43,140 nucleotides of DNA from Rhizobium sp. Root483D2 (GCF_001426685.1 NZ_LMFB01000023.1:39002-82141), one strand, 5' to 3'. Positions 1 to 10,285 are shown, counted from the stretch's first letter. Notes: generated by a model not told the origin, from the letters alone. A program made the numbers and translations.

Positions 1-52
1 ATAGGTTATTGCTCTCGTCAAACAAGCGTCTACAGGGTTTGTGAGCAGCCTG

Positions 53-74
53 AAGGGGCCTCGCGGCCCCTTTT
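53..74 (+). terminator. Intrinsic terminator of a gene left of the window
   Basis: A GGGGCC/GGCCCC stem with a four-base TCGC loop is followed on the plus strand by TTTT. It would end a plus-strand transcript entering from the left. On the minus strand it lies just past the cysN stop but has only a short T-run, so it could also help terminate the cys transcript. Confidence 0.7.
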
Positions 75-94
75 ATCATAGGCGTTTGGCCGCC

Positions 95-1600
95 TTACCC
101 ATCAAGCCCGTTCAGGACGTCGGCGGCCCGGCCGGCGGAGATGCGGCGGATGTCGGCTTCCTCGCGGCGGGCGGCGAAGAGTTCGGTCGCCATCAGCTGG
201 TCGGCGAGATCGGCCGGCAGCGACAGGAGCACCCGGCTTTCTTCGGTATGGATGCCGCCCAGCGACGAGCGCTTGGCGGTAATCATGCCGCCGGCCACCG
301 TATTGTTGGTGTCGGGATCGATCAGGATGAAGGCCCCGGTGGTGCGGTTCTGCTCGTAGGCGTCGAACACGGCCTGTTCGTCGAAGGAGAGATGCACCTT
401 GCCGATGGCGTTCATCGCAAGGCCGTCCGTGTGATGGCTCCATTTGCCGCTCTTCAAGTCCAGCTGGCTCGATGGCTGCACGGTGACGCGCTGGCGGCGC
501 GAGCCGCTCTTCAGCCAATAGCGCTTGCCGGGCTGGATGCCGTCCGATTGCAGGGCAACGAGATGGGCATCAAAGGCAAGGCCGGTCTGCGGCTGGCTTT
601 CCAGCGAAACGATCATGTCGCCGCGCGAGACATCGACCTGGCGGTCGAGCACCAGCGTGATCGCATCGCCGGCAACGGCGGCATTGCGCACGAGATCGAA
701 GGTGACGATCTTGGTAACATTGGCAACCATGCCCGACGGCAGGATGACGACCGAATCGCCGGGCTTCACAGAGCCGCCGGCAACCGTGCCCTGATAGCCG
801 CGAAAGCTTTCGCCCGGACGCGAAACGCGCTGGACGGGCAAGCGGAAGCCGACCGTCTGGGCGGAGCGGACCGTGGCCAGTTCCAGAACCTCGACCAGCG
901 TCTGGCCCTCGTACCAGGGCATGGATGCCTTGCCGTCATAAACGACGTTCTCGCCCTTTAGCGCCGACATCGGGATGGCGGTGATCTGGCGCACGCCGAG
1001 CGACAGAGCCAGTTCGCGGAATTCATGGCTGATCTGGTCGAAGCGGGCGCGGTCATAGCCGACGAGATCGAACTTGTTGACGGCCAGCACGAACTGCTTG
1101 ATCCCCATCAGCGAGGCGATCGTCGCATGGCGGCGGGTCTGCTCCAGCAGGCCGGTGCGGGCATCGACGAGCAGGATGGCGAGATCGGCGGTGGAGGCGC
1201 CGGTTGCCATGTTGCGGGTATATTGCTCGTGGCCGGGCGTGTCGGCGACGATGAAGGAGCGGTTGCCGGTGGCGAAATAGCGATAGGCGACATCGATGGT
1301 GATGCCCTGTTCGCGCTCGGCCTGCAGCCCGTCGAGCAGCAGCGCGAAATCGGGCAGGCCGAGATCGTTCTGCTTGCCGCTATCACGGCGCAGTGTTGCC
1401 GCCTGGTCTTCCTTGACCGCCTTGGTATCCCAAAGCAGCCGGCCGATCAGGGTGGATTTGCCGTCATCGACGCTGCCGCAGGTGATCAGCCGCAGCGGCC
1501 GGGTGTCGCGCACAACGCGCGTGGCCTCAGTCGCCGGGAAGGCGGTGACGGTGGCTGTGGACGGCTCGATCGTGTTTTGAGCGATTGCGGAAACGGTCAT
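95..1600 (-). CDS. cysN: Sulfate adenylyltransferase large subunit (GTPase) CysN
   Basis: This is the GTPase subunit of ATP sulfurylase, which with CysD makes adenosine 5'-phosphosulfate from ATP and sulfate and couples it to GTP hydrolysis in the cytoplasm. The 501-residue protein shows the translation-factor GTPase motifs: P-loop GSVDDGKST at about residues 42-50, DTPGH at 120-124 and NKFD at 175-178, followed by EF-Tu-like beta-barrel domains. It ends without a fused APS kinase (CysC) domain, unlike the NodQ/CysNC fusions of many rhizobia. Its ATG shares one base with the cysD stop (TGATG), so the two are translationally coupled. It is the last gene of the minus-strand cysH-cysD-cysN cluster. 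Confidence 0.96.
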   Translation of the reverse strand: MTVSAIAQNTIEPSTATVTAFPATEATRVVRDTRPLRLITCGSVDDGKSTLIGRLLWDTKAVKEDQAATLRRDSGKQNDLGLPDFALLLDGLQAEREQGITIDVAYRYFATGNRSFIVADTPGHEQYTRNMATGASTADLAILLVDARTGLLEQTRRHATIASLMGIKQFVLAVNKFDLVGYDRARFDQISHEFRELALSLGVRQITAIPMSALKGENVVYDGKASMPWYEGQTLVEVLELATVRSAQTVGFRLPVQRVSRPGESFRGYQGTVAGGSVKPGDSVVILPSGMVANVTKIVTFDLVRNAAVAGDAITLVLDRQVDVSRGDMIVSLESQPQTGLAFDAHLVALQSDGIQPGKRYWLKSGSRRQRVTVQPSSQLDLKSGKWSHHTDGLAMNAIGKVHLSFDEQAVFDAYEQNRTTGAFILIDPDTNNTVAGGMITAKRSSLGGIHTEESRVLLSLPADLADQLMATELFAARREEADIRRISAGRAADVLNGLDG

Positions 1601-2553
1601 CAGAAATATCCTTCGCGCTTCTTCTTTTCCATCGAACCGGACTGATCGCGGTCGATGGCGCGGCCCTGCCGTTCAGAAACCGTGGCGATCTCCAGTTCGG
1701 CAATGACCTCTTCAAGGTTGGTGGCCTGAGACGGAATGGCGCCCGTCAGCGGGAAATCGCCAAGGGTGCGGAAACGGATCGAGCCGTGCTGTATCTCTTC
1801 GCCCGGCTGCAATTCGAGCCGCGGATCCTCAGCCAGGATCATCATGCCGTCGCGCTCGATATAGGGGCGTTCCTTGGCATAGTAGAGCGGCACCAGCGGG
1901 ATTTCTTCCACCTGGATGTAGCGCCAGATATCCACCTCGGTCCAGTTCGACAACGGGAAGGCGCGCACGCTTTCGCCCTTGCGGATCATGCCGTTATAGA
2001 CGTTCCAAAGTTCCGGGCGCTGCGCGCGCGGATCCCAGCGATGCTCGGGCGTGCGGAAGGAATAGATGCGCTCCTTGGCGCGGCTGGCTTCCTCGTCGCG
2101 GCGCGCACCGCCGAATGCGGCGTCGAAACCGCCGGCATCCAGCGCCTGGCGCAGGCCTTCCGTCTTCATGATATCGGTAAACAGCGCCGAACCATGGGTA
2201 AACGGCGTGACGTTCTCGGCCTTGCCGCGCGGATTGATATGCTCGATGAAGTCGAGATCGTATTTTTTGACGATATCGTTGCGGAACGCGATCATCTCGG
2301 CAAATTTCCAGCCGGTGTTCACATGCAGCAGCGGAAACGGCACGCGGCCGGGATAGAACGCCTTGCGCGCCAGGTGAAGCAGCACGGACGAATCCTTGCC
2401 GACGGAATAAAGCATGACCGGCTTTTCGAACTCGGCCGCCACTTCGCGGAAGATGTGGATCGCTTCGTTCTCGAGCGCCTTCAGATGCGGGTCGAGCGGG
2501 GTCTTTGCAGTCTGCGGATTATGCAGTTCCGTTTCCGGAAGAGTACTGGGCAT
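1600..2553 (-). CDS. cysD: Sulfate adenylyltransferase small subunit CysD
   Basis: This is the catalytic subunit of ATP sulfurylase, working as a heterodimer with CysN. At 317 residues it has the usual family length. The PP-loop signature SVGKDSS lies at residues 50-56, and the conserved [17 protein letters not shown] and [11 protein letters not shown] segments follow. The ATG at 2553 is chosen because a GGAGA ribosome-binding site precedes it; the open frame continues 110 codons upstream but that part overlaps cysH and is not protein-like. About 40 bases separate it from the cysH stop, so it belongs to one operon with cysH upstream and overlapping cysN downstream. Confidence 0.96.
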   Translation of the reverse strand: MPSTLPETELHNPQTAKTPLDPHLKALENEAIHIFREVAAEFEKPVMLYSVGKDSSVLLHLARKAFYPGRVPFPLLHVNTGWKFAEMIAFRNDIVKKYDLDFIEHINPRGKAENVTPFTHGSALFTDIMKTEGLRQALDAGGFDAAFGGARRDEEASRAKERIYSFRTPEHRWDPRAQRPELWNVYNGMIRKGESVRAFPLSNWTEVDIWRYIQVEEIPLVPLYYAKERPYIERDGMMILAEDPRLELQPGEEIQHGSIRFRTLGDFPLTGAIPSQATNLEEVIAELEIATVSERQGRAIDRDQSGSMEKKKREGYF

Positions 2554-2594
2554 TTCAAGTCTCCGGGAGTGTCTGTGAGGCGGGCCTGCGCGGA

Positions 2595-3404
2595 TTATCG
2601 CGCAATGCTGCTGGAAAGGGGGCCGCTGGAAAGGGGGCTGCTGGAAATCGGGCTGCTTGCGGTCGTCTGCGGGATGACCGAAGGTGAAGCCTCGGCGACA
2701 TGCAGGCCGCATTCGCGCGTCTCGTCGTTTTCCCACCACCAGCGGCCGGCGCGCTCGGGCTCGCCCGGCTTGATGGCGCGCGTACAGGGCTCGCAGCCGA
2801 TCGAAGGATAGCCGCGCGCATGCAGCGGATTGACCGGGATCGCTGCATCGGCGACATGGGCGCGGATCTTTTCGATGTCCCAATCGGCAAGCACATTGAT
2901 CTTGATCAGGCCACGGTCGGTATCGGCCTCGGCAAACGGCGTTTCAGCACGGTTGCCCGACTGCCCGCGGCGCAGGCCGGTGATCCAGAAGGATGCCCCG
3001 TCAAGTGCGCGCGCAAGCGGCTTCACCTTGCGCGCACCACAACAGGCATGCCTGGCTTCGATACTGTCGTAGAAACCGTTCAGGCCATATTTGGCGGCAT
3101 AGGCGTCGATATCGTCCTGTTCGGGATAAAAACGCTTGATCAGGATGCCATAGGTCTGCTCGGTCTTGTCGATCAGCGCCACGGTCTCGTTGAAGAGACG
3201 GCCGGTCTCGAGCGTCGAAACCTCGATCGGATGCCTGCCGGTGCCGATGGCAGCGGTAATGACCTGATCTTCAATGCCAAGGCTGGTGGTAAAAACCGAT
3301 TTGCCGTCAAGCGACGCGATCAGCGCCAGCCGGCCGGAGAGATCAAGGCTCTCCAATTGGCTGTTGAGCGCGCTGGCGCGATGTTCAAGCGATGCGGACG
3401 TCAT
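2595..3404 (-). CDS. cysH: Adenylyl-sulfate (APS) reductase, plant-type CysH
   Basis: This enzyme reduces APS to sulfite plus AMP with thioredoxin-type donors in assimilatory sulfur metabolism. The 269-residue protein has the two cysteine pairs that bind a [4Fe-4S] cluster (CC at about 121-122 and CEPC at 204-207), which mark it as an APS rather than a PAPS reductase. The catalytic cysteine is in ECGLH near residue 232. The ATG at 3404 was chosen; an alternative in-frame ATG lies 17 codons upstream. The last 25 residues are a Ser/Pro-rich tail encoded by a short 15-bp tandem repeat and are absent from the catalytic core, so the normal C-terminus seems to have been extended. It is the first gene of the cysHDN cluster. 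Confidence 0.95.
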   Translation of the reverse strand: MTSASLEHRASALNSQLESLDLSGRLALIASLDGKSVFTTSLGIEDQVITAAIGTGRHPIEVSTLETGRLFNETVALIDKTEQTYGILIKRFYPEQDDIDAYAAKYGLNGFYDSIEARHACCGARKVKPLARALDGASFWITGLRRGQSGNRAETPFAEADTDRGLIKINVLADWDIEKIRAHVADAAIPVNPLHARGYPSIGCEPCTRAIKPGEPERAGRWWWENDETRECGLHVAEASPSVIPQTTASSPISSSPLSSGPLSSSIAR

Positions 3405-3719
3405 GGGAGGATATCCTGTTCTGTTGTCAGGGAATATCGCAGCCATGTGTGACAAAAGACAGAAAAACGGATTTCTAATGTTGGAGGTTCAGAGCAAATA
3501 TCTCTCCGAACAGCAAAAAACGCAGAATACTCTCTGAAATGACAGAGTTAACGGCTAAAATCTATCAAATTTATAGTTTATTGTTTTAGAAATCACCGAT
3601 TTTTGCAGGCTGTCGTTCCCTTCCATGACGGGCACCCGTCGATCGCTTTGTCCGGTACGTTGAATTCGTTTGCCGCTTTTGCTATCCTGCATCGCAATTG
3701 CGACGCATCGGGTCCGGTC
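3405..3719. other. Divergent promoter region between cysH and the toxin-antitoxin pair
   Basis: About 315 bases with no convincing gene. It must hold the minus-strand cysH promoter and the plus-strand promoter of the antitoxin. Base composition is noticeably AT-richer at 3465-3600. I see no clear palindromic operator. Confidence 0.5.
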
Positions 3720-3995
3720 ATGAAAACTGCCACGCTTCCTTCGCTCCGGGTCGATCCGGAATTGAGAGCCGCCGCCGAAGGCGTGCTGGAAAAAGGCGAG
3801 ACGCTGTCGGCCTTCGTGGAAAATGCCGTCAAGGCGCAGGTGCATTTTAGAAAGACACAGGCCGAATTCATCGCCCGTGGGCTTGCATCACGCGAAGAGG
3901 CCAAGCGCACCGGAATTTACTACAGCGCAGACGAGGTCCTCGGAGGGCTAAAGGGGATGCTTGAGGCCAAGCGTGCTGAAAACCGTTCGAAATGA
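3720..3995 (+). CDS. Antitoxin of a ParE/RelE-type toxin-antitoxin pair (YlcI/YnfO-like)
   Basis: A 91-residue protein starting MKTATLPSLRVDPELRAAAE, which has the ribbon-helix-helix look of small antitoxins: a short beta strand with basic residues, then helices (ETLSAFVENAVKAQ), and a C-terminal part that would bind the toxin. The ATG at 3720 is preferred over an upstream start because the sequence before it does not look coding. Its stop overlaps the toxin start by four bases (ATGA at 3992-3995), the usual arrangement in toxin-antitoxin operons. By analogy the complex would repress its own promoter. Confidence 0.75.
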   Translation: MKTATLPSLRVDPELRAAAEGVLEKGETLSAFVENAVKAQVHFRKTQAEFIARGLASREEAKRTGIYYSADEVLGGLKGMLEAKRAENRSK

Positions 3996-4291
3996 GCTAT
4001 TCGGTCAGGCTGACGGCAAAGGCACGGGAGGATATCAAGCGGCTCTATGCCTATCTGCTGGATCGCGATGAGCCGGCAGCAGGGCGTGCCCCTGATGCGA
4101 TTGAAAAAGCGGTGACGGTGCTCGAGAGCTTTCCGTTCAGCTGCCGCCAGGCGCCCGGCGACAATTCATTTTTCCGCGAACTCGTCATCTCGTTCGGCTC
4201 GTCCGGCTATGTTGCGCTGTTCGAAATCGAGAACCGCGAAACGGTCACCATCCTGGCCGTCCGCCACCAGGGCGAAGACGACTACCACTGA
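3992..4291 (+). CDS. ParE/RelE-family toxin
   Basis: A 99-residue protein of the RelE/ParE fold: N-terminal VRLTAKAREDIKRLYAYLLD, then a central helix pair, and C-terminal strands VALFEIENRETVTILAVRHQGEDDYH. Members either inhibit gyrase (ParE) or cleave mRNA on the ribosome (RelE); the sequence alone does not decide which, although the R-H-Q-x-E-D-D-Y ending is typical of the ParE-like plasmid stabilisation group. It is translationally coupled to the upstream antitoxin and converges on betA, whose stop is only a few bases away. Confidence 0.8.
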   Translation: MSYSVRLTAKAREDIKRLYAYLLDRDEPAAGRAPDAIEKAVTVLESFPFSCRQAPGDNSFFRELVISFGSSGYVALFEIENRETVTILAVRHQGEDDYH

Positions 4292-4293
4292 AC

Positions 4294-5946
4294 CTACCGG
4301 TCACTCACCTCCCAGCGCGGATTGATCCAGGGTTCCTGGTTGCTGCGGGGCAGGGGCTGTTTGCCGAGGATGTGGTCGGCGGCTTTTTCGCCGGTCATGA
4401 TCGAGGGGCCGTTGAGGTTGCCGTAGGTGACGTGCGGGAAGATCGATGAATCGGCGACACGCAGATTATCGACGCCGATGACGCGGGTTTCCGGATCGAC
4501 CACCGCCATCGGATCGTTGCTGTCGCCCATCCGGCAGGTGCCGCAGGGGTGATAGGCGCTTTCCAGATGCTCGCGCAGGAAGGCATCGATCTGGTCGTCG
4601 GTCTGGATGCTTTCGCCCGGCTGGATTTCCGGACCGCGATACTGGTCGAAGGCCTGTTGGCCGAAGATCTCGCGGGTGAGGCGCACGCAGTGGCGGAATT
4701 TTTCCCAGTCTTCCGGATGGCTCATATAGTTGAACTGAATGACCGGATCGGCCTTCACATCGGGTGAGCGCAGCGTGACAGAGCCGCGCGATTTTGAATG
4801 GTTGTAGCCGACATGCACCTGGAACCCGTGGCTCTTGGCCGCCGCCTTGCCATCGTAGGAAATCGCCACCGGCAGGAAGTGATACTGGATATCCGGCTGC
4901 TTGACGCCCGGGGCTGAGCGCAGGAAAGCGCAGGCTTCGAACTGGTTGGAGGTGCCGAGCCCGGATTTGGTGAACATCCACTGCGCGCCGGCAACACCCT
5001 GCCAGAACCAGGGCAGCCAGGAATAGAGCGACACGGGCTTCAACGAGACCTGCTGGAAATAGAATTCCATATGGTCCTGCAAATTGGCGCCGACGCCTGG
5101 GCGGTCGGCCTTGACTTCGATGCCCATGTCTTTGAGATGCGCGCCCGGGCCGATGCCCGACAGCATCAGGAGCTTGGGCGAGTTGAACGAGGAGGCCGAA
5201 ACGATCACCTCGCGATTGGCCTTCACCACCTCGATCTTGCCGCCGCGCTCGATTTCGACGCCAACGGCCCGGCCGTTCTCGATGACGATCTTGCGCGCAT
5301 AGCAGCGCAGCAGTTCGACATTGGGACGCTTGAGGGCCGGCTTCAGATAGGCGGATGCCGCCGACCAGCGCCGGCCATTGTGCACCGTCTGCTCCATCAG
5401 GCCGAAGCCTTCCTGCTTGGAGCCGTTATAGTCGTCGGTCAGCTCGAAGCCGGCCTGCTGTCCGGCATCGACGAAGGCCTTGAACAGCGGGTTCTTGTAG
5501 GAGCCGCGCCGCACATGCAGCGGCCCGCCGGTGCCGCGCCAGCCGTCCTCGCCGCCATGCGAATTTTCCATCCGCTTGAAATAGGGCAGCACATCGGCAT
5601 AGCCCCAGCCGCGCGCGCCGAGCCCCTCCCACTCGTTATAGTCTTCCATCGAGCCGCGCACATAGACCATGCCGTTGATCGAGGACGAGCCGCCGATCAC
5701 CTTGCCGCGCGGCGCGGTGATGCGACGGTTGTTGAGGTTGGGCTCCGGTTCGGAAAGATAGCCCCAGTTGTAGCGGCTCATGCTCATCGGCCAGGCGAGC
5801 GCTGCCGGCATCTGGATGAACGGCCCGAAATCGCTGCCGCCGAATTCCAGCACCAGCACCGTATTCTTGCCGTCCTCGGACAGGCGGTATGCGAGTGCGG
5901 AGCCTGCGGAGCCCGAACCGATGATGACGAAATCTGCGCTTTGCAT
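4294..5946 (-). CDS. betA: Choline dehydrogenase BetA
   Basis: This flavoprotein oxidises choline to betaine aldehyde, and can oxidise the aldehyde further, at the membrane. The 550-residue length is standard. The FAD-binding [10 protein letters not shown] begins at residue 10, the GMC oxidoreductase signature ([18 protein letters not shown]) lies in the middle, and the C-terminal HPCGTCRMG and [14 protein letters not shown] segments contain the catalytic histidine region. It is the last gene of the betICBA operon; 157 bases containing a palindromic repeat separate it from betB, so its expression may be partly uncoupled by that repeat. Confidence 0.96.
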   Translation of the reverse strand: MQSADFVIIGSGSAGSALAYRLSEDGKNTVLVLEFGGSDFGPFIQMPAALAWPMSMSRYNWGYLSEPEPNLNNRRITAPRGKVIGGSSSINGMVYVRGSMEDYNEWEGLGARGWGYADVLPYFKRMENSHGGEDGWRGTGGPLHVRRGSYKNPLFKAFVDAGQQAGFELTDDYNGSKQEGFGLMEQTVHNGRRWSAASAYLKPALKRPNVELLRCYARKIVIENGRAVGVEIERGGKIEVVKANREVIVSASSFNSPKLLMLSGIGPGAHLKDMGIEVKADRPGVGANLQDHMEFYFQQVSLKPVSLYSWLPWFWQGVAGAQWMFTKSGLGTSNQFEACAFLRSAPGVKQPDIQYHFLPVAISYDGKAAAKSHGFQVHVGYNHSKSRGSVTLRSPDVKADPVIQFNYMSHPEDWEKFRHCVRLTREIFGQQAFDQYRGPEIQPGESIQTDDQIDAFLREHLESAYHPCGTCRMGDSNDPMAVVDPETRVIGVDNLRVADSSIFPHVTYGNLNGPSIMTGEKAADHILGKQPLPRSNQEPWINPRWEVSDR

Positions 5947-5980
5947 GGTTGTGTTCCCAGGTTTTATGAGGCGCCTTGTT

Positions 5981-6099
5981 CACCCTCCCCTTGAGGGGGA
6001 GGGTCGGAGCGAAGCGACGGGGTGGGGTGACTTTGTGCGTCCCTGACCGTCACCCCCACCCGCGACTGCGTCGCGACCTCCCCCCTCAAGGGGGAGGTT
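5981..6099. repeat. Paired extragenic palindromic repeat between betB and betA
   Basis: Two C/G-run palindromes (CCCTCCCC-TTGA-GGGGGAGGG at 5983-6003 and a CCTCCCCC/GGGGGAGG unit near 6077-6097) lie in inverted orientation around GGGGTGGGGTGA and TCACCCCCACCC segments. The pair looks like the dispersed intergenic palindromic elements (RIME-like) of Rhizobiaceae. In the transcript it can fold into a large hairpin between betB and betA, which could stabilise or attenuate the operon mRNA. Confidence 0.75.
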
Positions 6100-6103
6100 A
6101 AGA

Positions 6104-7567
6104 TCAATACGGCGACTGGACCGGGCTCATCGCCACATAGACGCTCTTTAGCTCTGTGTAGTGATTGAGCGCCGCCAGCGAGTTTTCCCGTCCGAAGCCA
6201 GACTGTTTGGAACCGCCGAACGGCACCTCCACCGGCGCCAGGTTATAGGTGTTGATCCACAGCGTGCCTGCTTCCAGCCGGTCGGCGACCCGGTGCGCGC
6301 GGGTAAGGTCCGAGGTGAAGACGCCAGCCGAAAGCCCGAATTCGGTGCCGTTGGCGCGTTCGATCACTTCGTCCTCATGGTCGAAATCGAGCACGCACAT
6401 GACCGGCCCGAAGATTTCCTCGCGCGCGATGGTCATTTCGTCGGTGACATCAGCAAACACGGTCGGCTGGATATAGGTGCCTTCGGCAGAGACGTCATTG
6501 GGAATGCCGCCGCCGGTCAGAAGTGTTGCGCCCTCGGCCTTGCCCTTTTCGATATAGGCGAACACCTTGTCGAGCTGGGCGCGCGAGATCATCGGGCCGA
6601 GCTGGGTTTCTTCAATCATCGGATCGCCGATGATGATCTTTTCGGTGCGCTCCTTCAGCCGCGACAGGAACCGGTCCTTGATGCCCTTCTGGACGAACAC
6701 GCGGGTGCCGTTGGAGCAGACCTGGCCGGTCGAATAGAAATTGCCGAGCATGGCGCCGCCGATGGCGCTTTCGAGATCGGCATCGTCAAACACGATCAGC
6801 GGCGACTTGCCGCCCAGTTCCATCGTCACATGCTTCAGCTGGGACGCGGCAGCGCCTGCCACCTTGCGGCCGGTCTCGACCGAGCCGGTCAGCGAGACCT
6901 TGGCGACGTCCTTGTGGTTGACCAGCAGCGGACCTGTCGAGCGGTCGCCCTGGATGACATTGTAGAGGCCCTTCGGCAGGCCGGCCTCAAACAGGATTTC
7001 GGCAATCTTCAAGGCGCCGAGCGGCGTGTTTTCCGAGGGCTTGAACACCATCGCATTGCCGGCGATCAGCGCCGGTGCGCCCTTCCAGCAGGCGATCTGC
7101 TGGGGATAGTTCCAGGCGCCGATCCCAACGCAGACGCCGAGCGGCACGCGCTTGGTAAAGGCAAAATCGCCGCCGAGCGGGATGTAATCGCCATTCAGCG
7201 CCGCAGCCGCGACGCCGCCGAAGAATTCGAACGCATCGGCGCCCGAGGTCGGATCGGCAACGATGGTTTCCTGGATCGGCTTGCCGGTATCGAGCGTTTC
7301 CAGCTCCGACAGTTCGCGGTTGCGGGTGCGCATGATGTCGGCGGCGCGCTTGAGGATGCGGCCGCGCGCCGTCGGGCTCATCGCGGCCCATTCGCCCTGT
7401 GCCCGCTTGGCGGCCGCGATCGCCCTATCGACGATGGCGGGCGTGGCGGCATGCAGCCGGGCGATCACTTCGCCGGTGGCGGGATAGATGCTGTCGAAGG
7501 CGGTGCCTGCGGTATCTTCGACATAGTCGCCGTCGATGAAGTGGGAGGCTGGTGGCTGGGCTTTCAT
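6104..7567 (-). CDS. betB: Betaine-aldehyde dehydrogenase BetB
   Basis: This NAD(P)-dependent aldehyde dehydrogenase oxidises betaine aldehyde to glycine betaine, the osmoprotectant, in the cytoplasm. The 487-residue length is normal. The catalytic glutamate is in MELGGKSP, the catalytic cysteine in [14 protein letters not shown], and the Rossmann [12 protein letters not shown] segment follows the family pattern. Its ATG follows the betC stop with essentially no spacer, so it is coupled to betC in the betICBA operon. Confidence 0.96.
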   Translation of the reverse strand: MKAQPPASHFIDGDYVEDTAGTAFDSIYPATGEVIARLHAATPAIVDRAIAAAKRAQGEWAAMSPTARGRILKRAADIMRTRNRELSELETLDTGKPIQETIVADPTSGADAFEFFGGVAAAALNGDYIPLGGDFAFTKRVPLGVCVGIGAWNYPQQIACWKGAPALIAGNAMVFKPSENTPLGALKIAEILFEAGLPKGLYNVIQGDRSTGPLLVNHKDVAKVSLTGSVETGRKVAGAAASQLKHVTMELGGKSPLIVFDDADLESAIGGAMLGNFYSTGQVCSNGTRVFVQKGIKDRFLSRLKERTEKIIIGDPMIEETQLGPMISRAQLDKVFAYIEKGKAEGATLLTGGGIPNDVSAEGTYIQPTVFADVTDEMTIAREEIFGPVMCVLDFDHEDEVIERANGTEFGLSAGVFTSDLTRAHRVADRLEAGTLWINTYNLAPVEVPFGGSKQSGFGRENSLAALNHYTELKSVYVAMSPVQSPY

Positions 7568-7568
7568 C

Positions 7569-9092
7569 TTATTCCCCTCGCGGAAAGCGTTTGGATTCTT
7601 CGAGATTGTCGAGATTCATATGGTTGCGCATGTAGCGCTCGGATGCCCTTTGCAGCGGCTGGTGGTCCCAGGGGTAGTAGGCGCCGTTGCGCAGCGCCTC
7701 GTAGACCACCCAGCGGCGTGCCTGGCTTTCGCGCACGGCAGCATCGAACGCCTCCATGTCCCAGCGGCTGTCACGCATTGCCTGGAAGGCGCGCAGTGTC
7801 GGCGCGTGGGCGGGCACCGCCGCCAGGTTGGTCCTCTCCAGCGGATCGGCGTCGAGATCGTAGAGCTGGTCGGGGTCAAGCACGCAGTGGATATATTTCC
7901 ACTTGCCTTCGCGGATGCAAACCAGCGGCGCATAGGAGCCTTCGGCGGCATATTCCATCAGCACCGGCGCGATACGCTCTGCGCCGTTGATCAGCGGCAC
8001 CAGGCTTTCGCCGTCGGTCCAGGGCATGATCTCGTCCATCGAAATCCCGGCGAGGTCGCACAGCGTCGGCGTGAGATCGAGATTGGATGTCGGCGCCAGA
8101 TGCAGGCCGGGGGTGATGCCGGGACCGGCGACCATCAGCGGCACGCGGGCCGAACCCTCGAAGAAGTTCATCTTGAACCAGAGCCCGCGCTCGCCGAGCA
8201 TGTCGCCATGATCCGAGCAGAACAGGATCAGCGTATCGTCGAGCATCCGGGTGCGGGTCAGCGTATCCACGAGTTCGCCGACCTTTTCATCCAGGTAGGA
8301 AATATTGGCGAAATAGGCCTGGCGCGAGCGCCTGACATTCTCCTCAGACACCGAAAAGTTCTGGTAGTCGCAGGCATGGATCAGCCGCTGCGAATGCGGG
8401 TCCTGGTCGGCAAGCGGGATATCGCCGACGTCGGGAAGCAGCTGGCCGCAATCATTGTAGAGATCCCAGAATTTGCGGCGCGCCACATAGGGATCGTGCG
8501 GATGGGTGAACGAAACCGTCACCGCCCAGGGGCGGCGGGCTTCGTCGCCGTGTTCGCGGCTGAGATGATAGAGCTTCTGGTTGGCGAGAAAGGCGACCTC
8601 GTCGTCATATTCCATCTGGTTGGTGATCTCGGCCACGCCCGCGCCGGTGACGGAGCCGAGATTGTGATACCACCAGTCGATCCGCTCGCCGGGCTTGCGG
8701 TAATCCGGCGTCCAGCCGAAATCGGCGGGGTAGATATCCGTCGTCAGCCGCTCCTCAAAGCCATGCAGCTGGTCGGGTCCGACGAAATGCATCTTGCCCG
8801 ACAGCGCGGTGTAATAGCCCGCGCGGCGCAGGTGATGCGCATAGGTCGGGATCGACGAAACATATTCGGCGGCATTGTCATAGACCTGCGTGCGGCTCGG
8901 CAATTGCCCGGCCATCAGCGAGGCGCGGGCAGGGGCGCAGAGCGGCGAGGAGGTGTAATTGTTGCGAAAACGCGCCGAACGCTTGGCCAGTGCCTTCATA
9001 TGCGGCGCATGCAAAAAGTCCGCCGGACCATCGGGAAAGAACTTTCCGTTCAACTGGTCGACCATGATGATGAGAATGTTCGGCCGGGTCAT
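7569..9092 (-). CDS. betC: Choline-sulfatase BetC
   Basis: This sulfatase hydrolyses choline-O-sulfate to choline and sulfate, feeding choline to BetA/BetB; the gene is typical of rhizobial bet operons. The 507-residue protein has the formylglycine-type sulfatase signature CAPAR (C-x-P-x-R) within [15 protein letters not shown] near residue 52, an N-terminal metal-binding [12 protein letters not shown], and a second metal site in [14 protein letters not shown]. The cysteine must be converted to formylglycine by a maturase not seen in this window. Its ATG overlaps the betI stop by four bases. Confidence 0.96.
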   Translation of the reverse strand: MTRPNILIIMVDQLNGKFFPDGPADFLHAPHMKALAKRSARFRNNYTSSPLCAPARASLMAGQLPSRTQVYDNAAEYVSSIPTYAHHLRRAGYYTALSGKMHFVGPDQLHGFEERLTTDIYPADFGWTPDYRKPGERIDWWYHNLGSVTGAGVAEITNQMEYDDEVAFLANQKLYHLSREHGDEARRPWAVTVSFTHPHDPYVARRKFWDLYNDCGQLLPDVGDIPLADQDPHSQRLIHACDYQNFSVSEENVRRSRQAYFANISYLDEKVGELVDTLTRTRMLDDTLILFCSDHGDMLGERGLWFKMNFFEGSARVPLMVAGPGITPGLHLAPTSNLDLTPTLCDLAGISMDEIMPWTDGESLVPLINGAERIAPVLMEYAAEGSYAPLVCIREGKWKYIHCVLDPDQLYDLDADPLERTNLAAVPAHAPTLRAFQAMRDSRWDMEAFDAAVRESQARRWVVYEALRNGAYYPWDHQPLQRASERYMRNHMNLDNLEESKRFPRGE

Positions 9093-9691
9093 GCGGCATC
9101 TTTCTGTGTCTGGCAGGCATTGAGGTTGAGCGTGATGTAATCGTCGGTCAGCGCGATCGAGGCTTGCGCCGTCACCGGCGAGGAACCGAGCGCCCGGCGA
9201 ATATAAAGTCCGTCGATCATGGCAGCCGTACCCTCTGCGATGCGCTGCGCATCATCTGCGACACAGAGCGCCTTCAGGTTGGCGACGAGATTGGAATGCA
9301 GCCGCCGGGCATAGATGACGAGAAACCGCCGCGTCTCTTCGGAACGTTGCGCCTCGCTGTAGAAGGCAAGCCAGGCGGCGATGGTTTCCGGCGAAAACTG
9401 GTCGGCCTGGAAGCTCACCCTAACCATCGCCGACAGGCGCTCGCGCGGCGTTGCGGCTGCCGTGAGCGCCTTCACCGTATCGTCACGCAACTGCTTCAAA
9501 AGGGAGCGGACCGTCTCGACCAGCAATTGCTCCTTGCTGCCGAAATAATGATGCGCCAAAGCCGCCGAAACGCCGGCCTGGCGCGCAATGTCGGACATAG
9601 TCACCGACAGCGTGCCCTGGTCGCCGATCACATGCAGCGCCGCATCCACAAGCGCCTTGCGGCGCACCGGTTCCATTCCGACTTTCGGCAT
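9089..9691 (-). CDS. betI: TetR-family choline-responsive repressor BetI
   Basis: A 200-residue TetR-family repressor with an N-terminal helix-turn-helix (SVTMSDIARQAGVSAALAHHYF at about residues 24-45) and a C-terminal ligand domain. In relatives it represses the bet genes and is relieved by choline. It is the first gene of the minus-strand betI-betC-betB-betA operon and overlaps betC by four bases. A near-perfect inverted repeat of the BetI-box type lies 33 bases upstream of its start, so it most likely represses its own operon. Confidence 0.95.
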   Translation of the reverse strand: MPKVGMEPVRRKALVDAALHVIGDQGTLSVTMSDIARQAGVSAALAHHYFGSKEQLLVETVRSLLKQLRDDTVKALTAAATPRERLSAMVRVSFQADQFSPETIAAWLAFYSEAQRSEETRRFLVIYARRLHSNLVANLKALCVADDAQRIAEGTAAMIDGLYIRRALGSSPVTAQASIALTDDYITLNLNACQTQKDAA

Positions 9692-9723
9692 TCATTGTTC
9701 CCTTCGTTGCCGCCACTGTATTT

Positions 9724-9743
9724 TTGATTGATCCATCAATCAA
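9724..9743. promoter_or_regulatory. BetI operator (BetI box)
   Basis: Two 9-base arms, TTGATTGAT and ATCAATCAA, are separated by CC. This closely matches the published proteobacterial BetI box, with TTGATTGA and ATCAATCAA half-sites. It lies between betI and the divergent EamA gene and so could control both. Confidence 0.85.
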
Positions 9744-9847
9744 TAAAAAATAAGCGCTGCACCCAAGGATTTTCTTGCCATTCGTAGGACTGCGGCCTCA
9801 ACTGGCGATGGCCGCGTCACGCGGCGCGGCGAAAGGAATGGGTACCC

Positions 9848-10285
9848 ATGAAAATGCTGTTTTCGTCCTGGCAGGCATGGGCGCTTCTCTCGGCCGCCTT
9901 TGCGGCTTTGACGGCGATCTTCGCCAAGATCGGCATCGAGAATGTCAATTCCGACTTCGCCACCTTCATCCGTACGATCGTCATTCTTCTCGCCATCGCC
10001 CTGATGCTGTTCCTGACGGGCAACTGGCAGGCGCCTTCGACGGTGTCGGGCAAAAGCTGGCTGTTTCTGGTTCTGTCGGGTCTTGCCACCGGCGCGTCCT
10101 GGCTCTGCTATTTTCGGGCCTTGAAAATGGGACATGCGGCGCAGGTGGCCCCGGTCGATAAGCTGAGCGTGGTTCTCGTCGCGCTTTTTGCCGTGCTCTT
10201 CCTCGGCGAACGCCTGTCGCCCGCCCATTGGCTGGGCGTCTGCATGGTCGCCGGCGGCGCCGTGCTTCTGGCGCTGAAGATTTAG
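9848..10285 (+). CDS. EamA-family (DMT) half-size transporter
   Basis: A 145-residue hydrophobic protein with about five membrane segments and a single EamA domain; full-length drug/metabolite transporters have two. Typical EamA features are the first helix AWALLSAAFAALTAIFAKIG, the conserved SGLATGASWLCYFRALKMG and the final VDKLSVVLVALFAVLFLGERLS followed by a last helix. It probably acts as a dimer. An AAAGGA ribosome-binding site precedes the ATG. The substrate is not predictable; its divergence from betI across the BetI box hints at, but does not prove, co-regulation with osmoprotectant metabolism. Confidence 0.85.
   Translation: MKMLFSSWQAWALLSAAFAALTAIFAKIGIENVNSDFATFIRTIVILLAIALMLFLTGNWQAPSTVSGKSWLFLVLSGLATGASWLCYFRALKMGHAAQVAPVDKLSVVLVALFAVLFLGERLSPAHWLGVCMVAGGAVLLALKI

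Noticed and set aside
41..961. 306-residue plus-strand frame opposite cysN
   Set aside because: It is a shadow of cysN created by high GC content; cysN motifs are unambiguous on the other strand.
6161..7990. 609-residue plus-strand frame opposite betB and betC
   Set aside because: Both betB and betC have clear catalytic motifs on the minus strand; the long frame is a GC-rich shadow.
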